DNA from: Geodermatophilaceae bacterium URHB0062
Lineage (GTDB): Bacteria > Actinomycetota > Actinomycetes > Mycobacteriales > Geodermatophilaceae
DNA length: 64,000 bases
Assembly (NCBI GenBank): GCA_000620185.1
Contig: KK211086.1
Span: 283,331 to 347,330 of the forward strand
Reading direction: 5' to 3'
The translations under genes and the position numbers were made by a program. Under the pieces are notes generated by a model. It saw nothing but the letters and a program-made list of their open reading frames with translations. It did no database searches and was not told the origin of the DNA. Position 1 is the stretch's first letter. Each line of letters begins with the position of its first letter. Positions 1-9,167 of this stretch are shown here, piece after piece.

Positions 1-99
1 CGCGGGCCTTGACATCGCGATCCTCCGGATCGCACCGCGGCCAATGGCCGTCCCCAGCTGCGTTGAGCCGCTTCGTCGCACCTGCGCGAACCCCTCCGG

Positions 100-152
100 G
101 GCCCACTCGGCGCGACAGAGCGCGGTGACCGCTACCCGGCCCACTCGGCGCG
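100..152. repeat. Short direct repeat, 15 bp, period 38
   Basis: The 15-mer GGCCCACTCGGCGCG occurs at 100-114 and again at 138-152, downstream of the stop codon of the minus-strand MFS gene. Nothing else is recognisable in 1-157; no gene entering from the left edge can be supported. Confidence 0.6.
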
Positions 153-157
153 GCAGG

Positions 158-1438
158 TCAGCGGTGGACCTCGGTGGCCTCACGTCGGGCCGCGGGGACC
201 TTCGTGATGAAGGTCAGCACCATCGAGGCGAGCGCGATGATGCCGATGGTCGTGTAGCCGACGGTGTAGTTCTTGTCGCCGCCGATGAGCGCGGAGATGA
301 TGATCGGCCCGATCACCCCGCCGATGCTCCAGCCGACGAGCATCAGGCCGTAGATGGCGCCCGCGTACTTCACGCCGAAGTAGTCGCCCGCGGTGGCCGG
401 CATGGTGCCGAAACCGCCTCCGTAGCAGAGGTAGACGATCGCGGCGAGGATGAAGAAGAGCACCGAGTTCGAGGCGTGCGGCAGGATCAGCAGGCAGACG
501 CCCTGCAGGCCCAGCATGAGGGCGAAGGCGGGCATCCGTCCCGTGAAGTCCGAGGCCGCGGCCCAGACGATCCGGCCGCCACCGTTGAAGATTGCGAGCA
601 CACCGACGACCGCCGCCGCACCGGCAGCGGTGTATCCGGCGATGTCCGCGGCGCTCGCGGCCGCCTGGGAGATCAGCGCGATGCCGGCCGTGACGTTGAG
701 GGTGAGGATCGCGGTGAGCAGGTACCACTGCGGGGTGCGCAGCGCCTCGCCCTGCGTGTAGTCGGTGCCACCGTTGGACCCGGTTCCACTCGCCGCGGGC
801 TCGTAGCCGGGCACGGTGTAGCCGGCGGGCGGGTTGCGGAAGAACGAGGCGCCGATCAGGGACATGACCAGGTACGCGATGCCGAGGGGCAGGAAGGCGC
901 TGGTGGGCCGGTCGGGGTTCTTGGCGATCAGCCAGTGGGCGACGGGAGAGGTCAGAACGGCGCCGAACCCGAAGCCGCCGACGGCGAGGCCGGTGATCAG
1001 GCCGCGCTTGTCGGGGAACCACTTGAGCAGCATCGCGATCGGCACGATGTAGGCGAAGCCCAGGCCGAACCCGCTGATGACGCCGTAGCCGAGGATGATC
1101 AGCCACAGCTGGTCGCCGTTCTGGGCGAACGAGGCGAGGATGACGCCCACGGCGTAGATGACGCCGCCCACCAGCGCCACCGGTCGGGGACCCCTGCGGT
1201 CCTGGATGCGGCCGCCCAGATAGCTGCCGATGAAGATCATCCCGATCGTCACCGTGAAGGGCAGCGACGCCTCCACCGGCGTCAATGCGAACGCCGGAGC
1301 CTCCTTCAGCGCCTTCGAGAACACGCTCCAGGCGTAGACGGCCCCGATGGAGAACTGGAGGAGCAGCGCGGCCGCGACGAGCAGCCAGCGGTTGCCACTC
1401 GGAGTCGTCGTCTCTGTCCGGTCCGTTGCCTGCGCCAT
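158..1438 (-). CDS. OFA-type MFS transporter (oxalate/formate antiporter-like)
   Basis: A 426-residue polytopic membrane protein with about 12 hydrophobic segments. The first segment carries the QFSIGAVYAWSVF stretch typical of the OFA family of the major facilitator superfamily, and the loop after the second segment has GGRIQDRRGPRP, the MFS loop 2-3 signature. OFA carriers exchange small organic anions such as oxalate and formate; the substrate here cannot be read from sequence. The frame is open for 16 more codons upstream, but the ATG at 1438 is preceded by GGAAGGG at good spacing, so I start there. It is divergent from the formaldehyde detoxification pair at 1597, which makes formate handling an attractive but unproven idea. 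Confidence 0.85.
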   Translation of the reverse strand: MAQATDRTETTTPSGNRWLLVAAALLLQFSIGAVYAWSVFSKALKEAPAFALTPVEASLPFTVTIGMIFIGSYLGGRIQDRRGPRPVALVGGVIYAVGVILASFAQNGDQLWLIILGYGVISGFGLGFAYIVPIAMLLKWFPDKRGLITGLAVGGFGFGAVLTSPVAHWLIAKNPDRPTSAFLPLGIAYLVMSLIGASFFRNPPAGYTVPGYEPAASGTGSNGGTDYTQGEALRTPQWYLLTAILTLNVTAGIALISQAAASAADIAGYTAAGAAAVVGVLAIFNGGGRIVWAAASDFTGRMPAFALMLGLQGVCLLILPHASNSVLFFILAAIVYLCYGGGFGTMPATAGDYFGVKYAGAIYGLMLVGWSIGGVIGPIIISALIGGDKNYTVGYTTIGIIALASMVLTFITKVPAARREATEVHR

Positions 1439-1584
1439 GGTGTCGCCCTTCCTGGGGCCGGTCCCTCCGGCCTCGATGCCAGACAATCCGTCCTGGTGTC
1501 GCGTCGCAGGTCAGAGCGTCGCGGAGCACCTGGGCCCCCGGCGGTGTGGTGCCCCGCCCGGAGCACGTCTAATCGCGACTCGCC

Positions 1585-1590
1585 TAGGGT
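1585..1590 (+). promoter_or_regulatory. -10 element, leaderless start of mscR
   Basis: TAGGGT followed by exactly six bases and the ATG at 1597, with no ribosome-binding site. A TAnnnT hexamer at -12 to -7 of the start codon implies transcription starting at the A of ATG. Confidence 0.55.
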
Positions 1591-1596
1591 CGGGCC

Positions 1597-2682
1597 ATGG
1601 CGTACGAGGTGAAGGGCGTGGTCGCCCGCGCGAAGGGTTCTCCGGTCACCATCGAGACGATCGTGGTGCCCGATCCGGGGCCGGGGGAGGCGGTCGTCGA
1701 CGTGCAGGCGTGCGGCGTCTGCCACACCGACCTGCACTACCGCGAGGGCGGCATCAACGACGAGTTCCCGTTCCTGCTCGGGCACGAGGCGGCCGGCGTG
1801 GTCTCCGCGGTGGGCGACGGCGTGACGAACGTGGCCGTCGGCGACTACGTCGTCCTCAACTGGCGGGCGGTCTGCGGGCAGTGCCGCGCCTGCCTCAAGG
1901 GCGAGCCCCAGTACTGCTTCAACACCCACAACGCCGCGCAGAAGATGACGCTGACCGACGGCACGGAGCTCTCCCCGGCGCTCGGCATCGGCGCGTTCGC
2001 GGAGAAGACGCTGGTGCACTCCGGCCAGTGCACGAAGGTGGACCCGGCCGCACCGCCGACCGCCGCGGGCCTGCTCGGCTGCGGCGTCATGGCCGGCGTC
2101 GGCGCGGCCATGAACACCGGGGCGGTCAAGCGCGGCGAGAGCGTCGCGGTCTTCGGCTGCGGCGGCGTCGGGGACGCCGCGGTCGCCGGGGCCAAGCTGG
2201 CCGGCGCCACGACGATCATCGCCGTCGACATCGACGACCGGAAGCTCCAGTGGGCCCGCGACCTGGGCGCCACCCACACCGTGAACTCGAAGGAGACGGA
2301 CCCGGTCGAGGCGATCAAGGCCCTCACCGGCGGGTTCGGCGTGGACGTCGCGATCGACGCCGTCGGCCACCCGAAGGTCTTCGAGCAGGCCTTCTACGCC
2401 CGCGACCTCGCCGGGCGGGTGGTCATGGTCGGCGTCCCGACCCCGGACATGACGATCGAGCTGCCCGCCATCGAGATCTTCGGCCGCGGCGGGGCGATCA
2501 AGTCCTCCTGGTACGGCGACTGCCTGCCCAGCCGCGACTTCCCGATGCTCATCGACCTCTACCTGCAGGGCCGCTTCGACCTCGACGCGTTCGTCTCCGA
2601 GACGATCGGCCTGGGCGACGTCGAGGCCGCCTTCGAGAAGATGCACAAGGGCGAGGTCCTGCGAAGCGTCGTGGTCTTCTGA
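1597..2682 (+). CDS. mscR: S-(hydroxymethyl)mycothiol dehydrogenase
   Basis: A 361-residue zinc-dependent medium-chain alcohol dehydrogenase. The catalytic zinc ligands are in [13 protein letters not shown] (about residue 41) and GHEAAG (about 66), the structural zinc cysteines lie in [15 protein letters not shown] (about 92-106), and the NAD-binding [10 protein letters not shown] is near 185. Length and sequence match the mycothiol-dependent formaldehyde dehydrogenase of actinomycetes (MscR/AdhE2). It oxidises S-hydroxymethylmycothiol, formed from formaldehyde, to the formyl thioester using NAD, and it can also act on S-nitrosomycothiol. The stop codon overlaps the start of the MBL gene (TGATG), so the two are coupled, as in mycobacteria. 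Start fixed by the -10 hexamer at 1585. Confidence 0.9.
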   Translation: MAYEVKGVVARAKGSPVTIETIVVPDPGPGEAVVDVQACGVCHTDLHYREGGINDEFPFLLGHEAAGVVSAVGDGVTNVAVGDYVVLNWRAVCGQCRACLKGEPQYCFNTHNAAQKMTLTDGTELSPALGIGAFAEKTLVHSGQCTKVDPAAPPTAAGLLGCGVMAGVGAAMNTGAVKRGESVAVFGCGGVGDAAVAGAKLAGATTIIAVDIDDRKLQWARDLGATHTVNSKETDPVEAIKALTGGFGVDVAIDAVGHPKVFEQAFYARDLAGRVVMVGVPTPDMTIELPAIEIFGRGGAIKSSWYGDCLPSRDFPMLIDLYLQGRFDLDAFVSETIGLGDVEAAFEKMHKGEVLRSVVVF

Positions 2683-3302
2683 TGCCGGCGAGGATCGACA
2701 AGGTCGTCGTCCCCGGCGTCTTCAGCCTCGACGGGCAGGACTTCGACGTCGAGAACAACGTCTGGCTCGTCGGCGACGACGAGGAGGTGCTCGTCATCGA
2801 CGCGCCGCATGACGCCGCGCCGATCGTCGCCGCGATCGGCGGCCGGAGCGTCGCCGGCATCGTGCTCACCCACGGGCACAACGACCACATCACCGCCGCC
2901 GTGGCGCTGCGCGAGGCCACCGGCGCGCCGGTGTGGTTCCACCCGGAGGACCGGATGCTCTGGGACCAGGTCTACGGGGAGGTCCACCCGGAGGTAGAGC
3001 CGGACCACCACCTCACCGACGGCACCCGGTTCACGGTCGCCGGGACGACGCTGATCGCCCTGCACACGCCCGGTCACTCGCCGGGCAGCACGTGCCTGCA
3101 CGCGCCGGAACTCGGCACGGTGTTCACCGGTGACACGCTGTTCTGCGGCGGTCCCGGCGCGACGGGCCGCTCCTACAGCGACCACCCGACGATCGTGCGC
3201 TCGATCCGCGAGCGGCTGTTCGCCCTGCCCGGCGACACCGTCGTGCGGACCGGGCACGGCGACGACACGACGATCGACGCGGAGCGCACGAACGTCCCCT
3301 GA
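2682..3302 (+). CDS. MBL-fold metallo-hydrolase paired with mscR
   Basis: A 206-residue glyoxalase II-like hydrolase. The metal site THGHNDH is near residue 64, later ligands appear as HTPGHSPGS, FTGDTLF and RTGHGDD. The ATG uses the last A of the mscR stop codon, so translation is coupled. The same pair is conserved in mycobacteria, which suggests that this enzyme hydrolyses the S-formylmycothiol made by MscR, releasing formate. That role is inferred from context; the fold and metal site are visible directly. Confidence 0.85.
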   Translation: MPARIDKVVVPGVFSLDGQDFDVENNVWLVGDDEEVLVIDAPHDAAPIVAAIGGRSVAGIVLTHGHNDHITAAVALREATGAPVWFHPEDRMLWDQVYGEVHPEVEPDHHLTDGTRFTVAGTTLIALHTPGHSPGSTCLHAPELGTVFTGDTLFCGGPGATGRSYSDHPTIVRSIRERLFALPGDTVVRTGHGDDTTIDAERTNVP

Positions 3303-3335
3303 TCCGGCGCTCATGGCCATGAGCGCCGGATCAGG
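3298..3335. terminator. Perfect 38-nt palindrome, bidirectional terminator
   Basis: 17-bp arms (3298-3314 and 3319-3335) with the self-complementary GGCC between them. It overlaps the stop codon of the MBL gene and abuts the stop of the minus-strand gene at 3336, as expected for a shared terminator of convergent genes. Confidence 0.8.
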
Positions 3336-3665
3336 TCACTCGCCCGTCGGGTCCTCGCCCTGGTCCCGTCGGTCGCCCGTCCGGGAAGCATCGGAGGGGG
3401 CGGCGCTCGTCCGCTCGAGGCGCTGGCGGATCGCCGCCACGTTCAGCGCGAGGTCCTCGAGCGCCTCGACGGCGCGGGTCGCCAGCGCGAAGGTCAGGTT
3501 CTCGCGCTGCTCCCCGGGGCTCGGCTCGCGGAGGCGGGACTCGCGGGACTCGCGGGTCGCGCCGGCCCACGGGTCCTCGTCGGTGCGCGAGTCGCCGAAC
3601 AGCTCGCGCAGCATGCGCTGCGCCGCCGCGAGGAACTCGCTCGGGTCGGGTCGGTCGCTGGGCAT
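3336..3665 (-). CDS. Conserved small hypothetical protein, 109 aa
   Basis: A short hydrophilic protein, probably cytoplasmic, with predicted helical N-terminus (PSEFLAAAQRMLRELFGD) and a second long helix with heptad-like hydrophobics (VEALEDLALNVAAIRQRLERT). Charged tail rich in D, R and S. I do not recognise the family. The start at ATG 3665 is supported by GGAGAGGAG upstream; the frame runs on upstream but under purF in antisense and is not real coding there. It converges on the mscR operon across a perfect hairpin. Confidence 0.6.
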   Translation of the reverse strand: MPSDRPDPSEFLAAAQRMLRELFGDSRTDEDPWAGATRESRESRLREPSPGEQRENLTFALATRAVEALEDLALNVAAIRQRLERTSAAPSDASRTGDRRDQGEDPTGE

Positions 3666-3785
3666 GGGGGTCTCCTCTCCGAGGACGTCCAGCATGCCCC
3701 AGCAATCGGGGGACGGCGTCGGCCGAGGACGTCGAACAGTGGTCACGTTCACCCCACCGGCACCCTGGACCGTCATCGGCGCCGG

Positions 3786-3791
3786 TACCCT
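3786..3791 (+). promoter_or_regulatory. -10 element, leaderless start of purF
   Basis: TACCCT, six bases, then the GTG at 3798; no Shine-Dalgarno sequence is seen. This supports GTG 3798 as both transcription and translation start. Confidence 0.5.
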
Positions 3792-3797
3792 CGACAG

Positions 3798-5336
3798 GTG
3801 CCTCGCGGTGACGGACGGCTGACGCACGACCTCGACCCCCACTCTCCCGGTCCCCAGGACGCCTGTGGCGTCTTCGGTGTCTGGGCGCCGGGGGAGGAGG
3901 TCGCGAAGCTGACCTATTTCGGCCTGTACGCCCTCCAGCACCGCGGTCAGGAGGCGGCCGGGATCGCGGTGTCCGACGGCACGTCCGTCGTGGTCTACAA
4001 GGACCTCGGCCTGGTCAGCCAGGTCTTCGACGAGGCCACCCTGGGCAGCCTGCGCGGGCACATCGCCGTCGGCCACACCCGCTACTCCACGACCGGCGCG
4101 TCCACGTGGGAGAACGCCCAACCGACGTTCCGGACCACCGAGGCGGGCACTGGTCTGGCCCTCTGCCACAACGGGAATCTGGTCAACACCGCCGAGCTGG
4201 CCTCGAAGGCCGCCGACGACGGCGTGGCCGGGGCGTTCGTGGCCACGAACGACTCCGACCTGATCACCGCCCTGATCGCGGCGGATCCGGACCTCTCGGT
4301 CGAGGCCGCGGCCATGAAGGTGCTTCCGCAGCTGCGCGGGGCGTTCAGCCTGACCTTCATGGACGAGGACACCCTCTACGCCGCCCGCGACCCGCAGGGC
4401 GTCCGCCCGCTGGTGCTCGGCCGGTTGGAGCGCGGCTGGGTCGTCGCCAGCGAGACCGCGGCGCTCGACATCGTCGGCGCGTCCGTCGTCCGCGAGGTCG
4501 AGCCCGGCGAGCTGATCGCGATCGACGAGAACGGCCTGCGCAGCCAGCACTTCGCGGTCGCCGAACCGAAGGGTTGCGTCTTCGAGTACGTCTACCTGGC
4601 CCGTCCCGACACCACGATCTCCGGCCGGGGGGTGCACGCCGCCCGCGTCGAGATCGGGCGGCGGCTGGCCAAGGAGCACCCGGTCGAGGCCGACCTGGTC
4701 ATCCCGGTTCCCGAGTCGGGCACCCCGGCCGCGGTCGGGTACGCCGAGGCGTCGGGCATTCCCTACGGCCTCGGGCTGGTCAAGAACTCCTACGTGGGCC
4801 GCACGTTCATCCAGCCCTCGCAGACCATCCGCCAGCTCGGCATCCGGCTCAAGCTCAACCCGCTGCGCGACGTGATCCGCGGCAAGCGACTGGTGGTCGT
4901 CGACGACTCGATCGTCCGCGGGAACACCCAGCGCGCCCTGATCCGGATGCTGCGCGAGGCCGGCGCCGTCGAGGTGCACGTCCGGATCGCGTCGCCGCCG
5001 GTGAAGTGGCCCTGCTTCTACGGCATCGACTTCGCCAGCCGCGCCGAACTGATCGCGAACGGCCTCGGCGTCGACGGCGTGCGCGCCTCGATCAACGCCG
5101 ACTCCCTCGGGTACGTCTCCGAGCACGGCCTGATCGCCGCCACCGAGCAGCCGGCCAGCCGGCTGTGCACCGCCTGCTTCACCGGTCGCTACCCGATCCC
5201 GCTGGGCGAGCCCGAGGTGCTGGGCAAGCACGTGCTCGAAGGCATCGAGAACCGCGCCGTCAGCGGGTGGACCGGTCAGCAGGCCGGCAGCGCCACGGTC
5301 CCGGGTGGGGCCGAGGACGCGCTCACGCGGCCGTGA
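3798..5336 (+). CDS. purF: Amidophosphoribosyltransferase
   Basis: First step of purine biosynthesis: PRPP plus glutamine gives phosphoribosylamine. 512 residues. A propeptide of about 22 residues precedes the catalytic Cys in DACGVFGVW, followed by the glutamine amidotransferase domain (YALQHRGQEAAG, GHTRYSTTG, CHNGNL). The PRPP loop VVVDDSIVRGNT is near residue 368. Cysteines in GCVFEY, PCFYG and LCTACF match the four ligands of the structural iron-sulfur cluster of the Bacillus-type enzyme. The GTG start is inferred from the -10 element. It is followed 76 bp later by purM, the normal actinobacterial order. Confidence 0.97.
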   Translation: MPRGDGRLTHDLDPHSPGPQDACGVFGVWAPGEEVAKLTYFGLYALQHRGQEAAGIAVSDGTSVVVYKDLGLVSQVFDEATLGSLRGHIAVGHTRYSTTGASTWENAQPTFRTTEAGTGLALCHNGNLVNTAELASKAADDGVAGAFVATNDSDLITALIAADPDLSVEAAAMKVLPQLRGAFSLTFMDEDTLYAARDPQGVRPLVLGRLERGWVVASETAALDIVGASVVREVEPGELIAIDENGLRSQHFAVAEPKGCVFEYVYLARPDTTISGRGVHAARVEIGRRLAKEHPVEADLVIPVPESGTPAAVGYAEASGIPYGLGLVKNSYVGRTFIQPSQTIRQLGIRLKLNPLRDVIRGKRLVVVDDSIVRGNTQRALIRMLREAGAVEVHVRIASPPVKWPCFYGIDFASRAELIANGLGVDGVRASINADSLGYVSEHGLIAATEQPASRLCTACFTGRYPIPLGEPEVLGKHVLEGIENRAVSGWTGQQAGSATVPGGAEDALTRP

Positions 5337-5412
5337 GCGTCGAAGGCGACAGCGAGCGAGCATCGCAGGGAGCGCTAGCGACCGAGGAGCGGAACGAGTG
5401 CGGAGCCGAGCA
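5337..5412. repeat. purF-purM spacer with repetitive GAGCGA-type sequence
   Basis: The 76-bp gap contains GAGCATCGCAG and GGAACGAG, also present (in reverse complement) near 51222-51241. It has no terminator hairpin and ends in the purM ribosome-binding region (GGAG at about -12). Part of a dispersed intergenic repeat family; see findings. Confidence 0.45.
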
Positions 5413-6474
5413 ATGAACACCGACTTCACCTACGCGGCCGCCGGCGTCGACATCGACGCCGGCGAGCGCGCCGTGACGCTGATGCGCGCGGCCGTCGAGC
5501 GGACCAACCGGCCCGAGGTCGTCGGTGGGCTGGGCGGCTTCGCCGGGCTGTTCGCCCTGGACACAGCGAAGTACCGGCGTCCGCTGCTGGCCTCCTCCAC
5601 CGACGGGGTCGGCACCAAGATCGCCCTGGCCCGTCAGCTCGACCGCCACGACACCGTCGGCATCGACCTGGTCGCGATGGTCGTCGACGACCTGGTCGCC
5701 TGCGGCGCCGAGCCCCTGTTCCTGCAGGACTACGTCGCCTGCGGCAAGGTCGTGCCCGAGCGCATCGCCGCGATCGTCACCGGCATCGCCACCGGGTGCA
5801 CCCAGGCCGGCGCGGCGCTCGTCGGCGGAGAGACCGCCGAGCACGGCGACCTCATGGACGCCGACGAGTACGACCTCGCGGCCACTGCCGTGGGCGTGGT
5901 CGAGGCCGACGCCGTCCTCGGGCCCGAGCGGGTCACCGACGGGGACGCCGTCGTCGCGATGGCGTCGTCCGGCTTCCACTCCAACGGCTACTCGCTGGTG
6001 CGCCGGGTGGTCGCTGCGGCCGGGCTCGACCTGCACGCCAGCCCCGCCGGGCTGGGGCGGCCGCTGGGTGAGGAGTTGCTCGAGCCCACCCGCATCTACG
6101 CGCGAGACTGCCTGGACCTCGTCACCCGGTTCGGCGTCGAGGGCGTGCACGCCTATGCGCACATCACCGGGGGCGGGCTGGCCGGCAACGCGGCGCGCGT
6201 CGTGCCCGACGGCCTCGAGGTGGTGCTCGATCGGGCCACGTGGGAGCTCCCGGCAGCCGTGCGGCTGATGGAGGAGCACGGTGTGCCGCGCGCGGAGTCC
6301 GAGCGGGCGTTCAACTGCGGCGTCGGCATGATCGCCGTCGTCGGTGCCGACATCGCGCAGGCCGCGGCAGACCAGCTGACCGCCGCCGGCGTCCCGTCCT
6401 GGGTGGCGGGGAGCGTCGGCACGCGCGCGGACGCAGCCGGGCCAGGGGCCCGGCTGGTCGGCTCGTACCGCTGA
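5413..6474 (+). CDS. purM: Phosphoribosylformylglycinamidine cyclo-ligase
   Basis: AIR synthetase, the ATP-dependent ring closure of formylglycinamidine ribonucleotide in purine synthesis. 353 residues. The N-terminal half has the AIRS-family nucleotide site (STDGVGTKI near residue 62, VAMVVDDLVACGAEP near 92, GGETAEH near 140) and the C-terminal half has the AIRS_C motif HITGGGLAGN near 254. The ATG at 5413 begins the conserved N-terminus TDFTYAAAGVDIDAGERAV. The frame extends upstream to 5305 but that part is arginine-rich repeat-derived sequence overlapping purF and is rejected. Cotranscription with purF is likely. Confidence 0.96.
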   Translation: MNTDFTYAAAGVDIDAGERAVTLMRAAVERTNRPEVVGGLGGFAGLFALDTAKYRRPLLASSTDGVGTKIALARQLDRHDTVGIDLVAMVVDDLVACGAEPLFLQDYVACGKVVPERIAAIVTGIATGCTQAGAALVGGETAEHGDLMDADEYDLAATAVGVVEADAVLGPERVTDGDAVVAMASSGFHSNGYSLVRRVVAAAGLDLHASPAGLGRPLGEELLEPTRIYARDCLDLVTRFGVEGVHAYAHITGGGLAGNAARVVPDGLEVVLDRATWELPAAVRLMEEHGVPRAESERAFNCGVGMIAVVGADIAQAAADQLTAAGVPSWVAGSVGTRADAAGPGARLVGSYR

Positions 6475-6477
6475 GAC

Positions 6478-6505
6478 GGGGATCTCCGGGGTCCCGGAGA
6501 TCCCC
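6478..6505. terminator. Hairpin between purM and DUF3073 gene
   Basis: A 12-bp perfect stem (6478-6489 with 6494-6505) and a GGTC loop, four bases after the purM stop and before the convergent DUF3073 stop. No T-tract, as usual in these genomes. Confidence 0.75.
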
Positions 6506-6536
6506 TCGTCAGCGTGAGAGTGCGTTCAGGCGGAGC

Positions 6537-6755
6537 TCAACGTGTGCTGGCCGCCCAGCCGTCGTCCGCGTCGTCGTCCGCCCAGCGGTCGGCGTACTCG
6601 TCGTCATCGTCGTCCTTCGCCGCGCTGGGCGCGGTGTAGGACGACGGCGAACCGGCGAGCTCCCTCTGCAGAGCAGAGAGGTCAGTGTTCGGTGAGCTGT
6701 ACTTGAGCTCACGGGCCACGCGTGTCTGCTTGGCCTTCGCTCGGCCGCGCCCCAT
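6537..6755 (-). CDS. DUF3073 domain protein
   Basis: A 72-residue protein starting MGRGRAKAKQTRVAREL, the hallmark of DUF3073, a small actinobacterial family usually found next to purM. The basic N-terminus could bind nucleic acid; the C-terminal third is highly acidic (a DDDDDEY stretch followed by further aspartates) and ends WAASTR. Function unknown. ATG 6755 has GAGGGGG upstream; the open frame extends further up but without similarity to the family. It converges with purM. Confidence 0.85.
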   Translation of the reverse strand: MGRGRAKAKQTRVARELKYSSPNTDLSALQRELAGSPSSYTAPSAAKDDDDDEYADRWADDDADDGWAASTR

Positions 6756-6953
6756 CGGCTCGACCCCCTCGCTACGGAGTACGGGAGCCCAGCCCCGGGC
6801 TGGAAACGGCCCGCGTGGCGACCCCGACTGAGTGACAATGTCTCGCACGAGCTTACGACACGGATCGGGCGCGAGCACACGTCCCTCCCCCCGGGGTGGC
6901 GGTCCCCTCCGTTGTGGCCCGTCGAGGGCGCCGCCCCGAGCGCGCGAGTGAGT

Positions 6954-7013
6954 AAGGACCGCCCTGCCCCCCGCCACTCGCGCGCTCGCGTCGGGTCCTG
7001 CAGGGAGGCCGGG
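6954..7013. repeat. Dispersed intergenic repeat, copy A
   Basis: 60 nt nearly identical to 51155-51214 (one single-base gap, mostly scattered substitutions). It begins with AAGGACC, contains CTGCCCCCCGCC and CTGCAG, and lies just downstream of the stop codon of a minus-strand gene, as does the other copy. It can fold into a GC-rich hairpin. Confidence 0.7.
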
Positions 7014-7028
7014 CAGGATGGTCTTCTG

Positions 7029-8093
7029 TCAGCGGGGCAGGCGGATGGTGGCCAGGCGGCCGACCGAGCGCATGCGTTCCTCGGCCAGCCGGTCGGCCGC
7101 GGTCGCGGGGGAGACACCCTGCTGGTCGGCGGCCTGGTAGACCCGCAGCGCCACGTCGAAGATGCCGCTGGCCTTCGACTGGGCCCGGGCGAAGGAGAAG
7201 CCGTGCCGCTCGTCCTCCACCTGGATGACGCCGCCGGCGTTCACCAGGTAGTCGGGCGCGTAGAGGATGCCCCGGCCGCGCAGCTGCTCCGCCACCTCCG
7301 GGGTGGCCAGCTGGTTGTTCGCACCGCCGCAGACGATCCGCGCCGGCAGCAGCGCCACCGTCTGCTCGTCGAGGGCGCCGCCGAGCGCATTGGGGGAGTA
7401 GATGTCGTGCGGCGTGCGCACGAGCGTCGCGGTGTCCTCGACCGACTTCACCTGCGGATGCTGCGACCGGACGCGCTCGACGGCCGCCGGGTCGACGTCG
7501 GTCACCACGACGTCCGCGCCGTCCTCTACCAGGTGGCCGATCAGGTGCGACCCCACCTTGCCGGCGCCGGCCACGGCCACGGTGCGACCCGACAGGGACC
7601 GCGACCCCCAGCAGTGCTGCGCGGCGGCCTGCATCCCGAGGAACACGCCGTAGGCGGTGAGGACGGAGGAGTCCCCGCAGCCGCCGTAGGCCTCCGAACG
7701 CCCGTGCGCGAACCGGGTCTCCCGGCCGACGACGTCGAGGTCGGCGTTGTAGGTGCCGACGTCGCACGCGGTCAGGTACCGGCCACCGAGCGCCTCGACG
7801 AAGCGCCCGTAGGCCCGCAGCAGGGCCTCGGTCTTGTCGGTGCGGGGGTCGCCGATGATCACGGCCTTGCCGCCGCCGAGGTCGAGCCCGGCGAGGCTGT
7901 TCTTGTAGGACATCGCCGCGGACAGGCGCAGCGCGTCGGCGACCGCCGCCTCCTCGGTCGCGTACGGGTAGAACCGTGTACCGCCCAGCGCCGGACCCAG
8001 GGCCGTGGAGTGGATGGCGATGATCGCGCGCAGCCCCGATTCGCGATCGGAGCAGAACACGACCTGTTCGTGACCAGAACTCAAGACGTCCAC
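7029..8093 (-). CDS. Glu/Leu/Phe/Val dehydrogenase family (valine/leucine dehydrogenase)
   Basis: A 354-residue NAD-dependent amino acid dehydrogenase. The N-terminal dimerisation domain carries the substrate and catalytic lysines in [15 protein letters not shown] (about residues 77-91), and the Rossmann domain has [11 protein letters not shown] near 184 and [11 protein letters not shown] near 255. Length and motifs fit the octameric leucine/valine dehydrogenases of actinomycetes, which deaminate branched-chain amino acids to 2-oxo acids, feeding acyl-CoA and branched fatty acid pathways. The exact substrate cannot be told. GTG 8093 is preceded by TAGGCT and six bases, a leaderless start. Divergent from the sugar ABC operon. 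Confidence 0.88.
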   Translation of the reverse strand: MDVLSSGHEQVVFCSDRESGLRAIIAIHSTALGPALGGTRFYPYATEEAAVADALRLSAAMSYKNSLAGLDLGGGKAVIIGDPRTDKTEALLRAYGRFVEALGGRYLTACDVGTYNADLDVVGRETRFAHGRSEAYGGCGDSSVLTAYGVFLGMQAAAQHCWGSRSLSGRTVAVAGAGKVGSHLIGHLVEDGADVVVTDVDPAAVERVRSQHPQVKSVEDTATLVRTPHDIYSPNALGGALDEQTVALLPARIVCGGANNQLATPEVAEQLRGRGILYAPDYLVNAGGVIQVEDERHGFSFARAQSKASGIFDVALRVYQAADQQGVSPATAADRLAEERMRSVGRLATIRLPR

Positions 8094-8099
8094 AGGCGA

Positions 8100-8105
8100 A
8101 GCCTA
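8100..8105 (-). promoter_or_regulatory. -10 element, leaderless start of the amino acid dehydrogenase
   Basis: On the minus strand TAGGCT, six bases, then GTG at 8093. No ribosome-binding site. Confidence 0.5.
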
Positions 8106-8180
8106 GGACCGCCCAAGGCATGATCCTGAGCGGACACCCAGCGCCGGCGGTGCAGCCGGCGGGAGCACAGGAGGACACCC

Positions 8181-9167
8181 ATGCCCGGACCGAAGCGACT
8201 GCTGGCCCTCGCCATGGCCGCACCCCTGCTCCTCGCGGCCTGCTCGTCCGACGACAACAAGGGCGACGGGAGCGGCGGCGATAGCGGAGGCAAGGGTGAC
8301 CTGTCGTTCTCGGTCGTCACCCACGGCTCCGCCGGCGACGCCTTCTGGGACGTCGTGCAGAACGGCGCCAAGGCCGCCGGCGACGACCTCGGTGTCTCCG
8401 TGGACTACCAGAGCGACGGGGACCCCCAGCGCCAGGCGCAGCTGATCGACGCCGCGGTGAACCAGAAGGTCGACGGCATCGTGGTGTCGATGGCCAACCC
8501 CGACGCGCTGCAGGACTCCGTCGAGGCCGCCGTCGCGGCCGGCATCCCCGTCGTGACGATCAACTCCGGCGGCGAGCGGTCGGCGGAGTTCGGCGCCATC
8601 GGTCACGTCGGCCAGGACGAGACCATCGCCGGCCAGGGCGCCGGCCAGCGGCTGGCCCAGGACGGCGCGAAGAAGGTCCTCTGCGTCATCCACGAGGCGG
8701 GCAACATCGGCCTGGACCAGCGATGCTCCGGCGCGTCCAAGGCCTTCGCCACCAACGGCGGCGGCGGCTTCACCACCACGCAGGTCGACATCAACGACCT
8801 GCAGGGCGCCCAGTCGACGATCACCTCGCAGCTGCAGAGCAACCCCGACATCGACGCCGTCCTGACGCTGAACTCCAGCATCGCCGCGGTCGCCGTCGCG
8901 GCGGCGGAGGACGCCGGCTCGAAGACGAAGGTGGCCACGTTCGACCTCAACGAGGACGTCATCAACGGCATCAAGGACGGCAGCATCTCCTTCGCCGTCG
9001 ACCAGCAGCAGTACGAGCAGGGCTACCTGCCGATCGTGATGCTCAAGCTCTACGCGGAGAACCTGAACACCGTCGGCGGCGGTCAGCCGGTCCTCACCGG
9101 CCCCGGAATCGTCGACTCCGACAACGTCGACGAGATCGCCGACCTGGCCTCGGCCGGCACGCGCTGA
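8181..9167 (+). CDS. Sugar ABC transporter substrate-binding lipoprotein
   Basis: A 328-residue periplasmic-binding-protein type 1 (ribose/fructose class). The signal peptide ends in the lipobox LLAAC (Cys about 20), followed by a flexible D/G/S-rich linker, so it should be lipid-anchored outside the cell. Typical family features are [38 protein letters not shown] and the C-terminal [17 protein letters not shown] lies upstream of the ATG. It is the first gene of an importer operon with the permease and ATPase that follow; the sugar is unknown, with fructose/ribose-like substrates most likely. Confidence 0.9.
   Translation: MPGPKRLLALAMAAPLLLAACSSDDNKGDGSGGDSGGKGDLSFSVVTHGSAGDAFWDVVQNGAKAAGDDLGVSVDYQSDGDPQRQAQLIDAAVNQKVDGIVVSMANPDALQDSVEAAVAAGIPVVTINSGGERSAEFGAIGHVGQDETIAGQGAGQRLAQDGAKKVLCVIHEAGNIGLDQRCSGASKAFATNGGGGFTTTQVDINDLQGAQSTITSQLQSNPDIDAVLTLNSSIAAVAVAAAEDAGSKTKVATFDLNEDVINGIKDGSISFAVDQQQYEQGYLPIVMLKLYAENLNTVGGGQPVLTGPGIVDSDNVDEIADLASAGTR

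Noticed and set aside
44-1612. Long plus-strand frame over the MFS gene
   Set aside because: Composition is that of an antisense shadow and the minus strand encodes a clear 12-helix transporter.
5305-5412. Upstream extension of purM
   Set aside because: Arg/Ser-rich translation of repeat sequence overlapping purF; conserved PurM begins at 5413.
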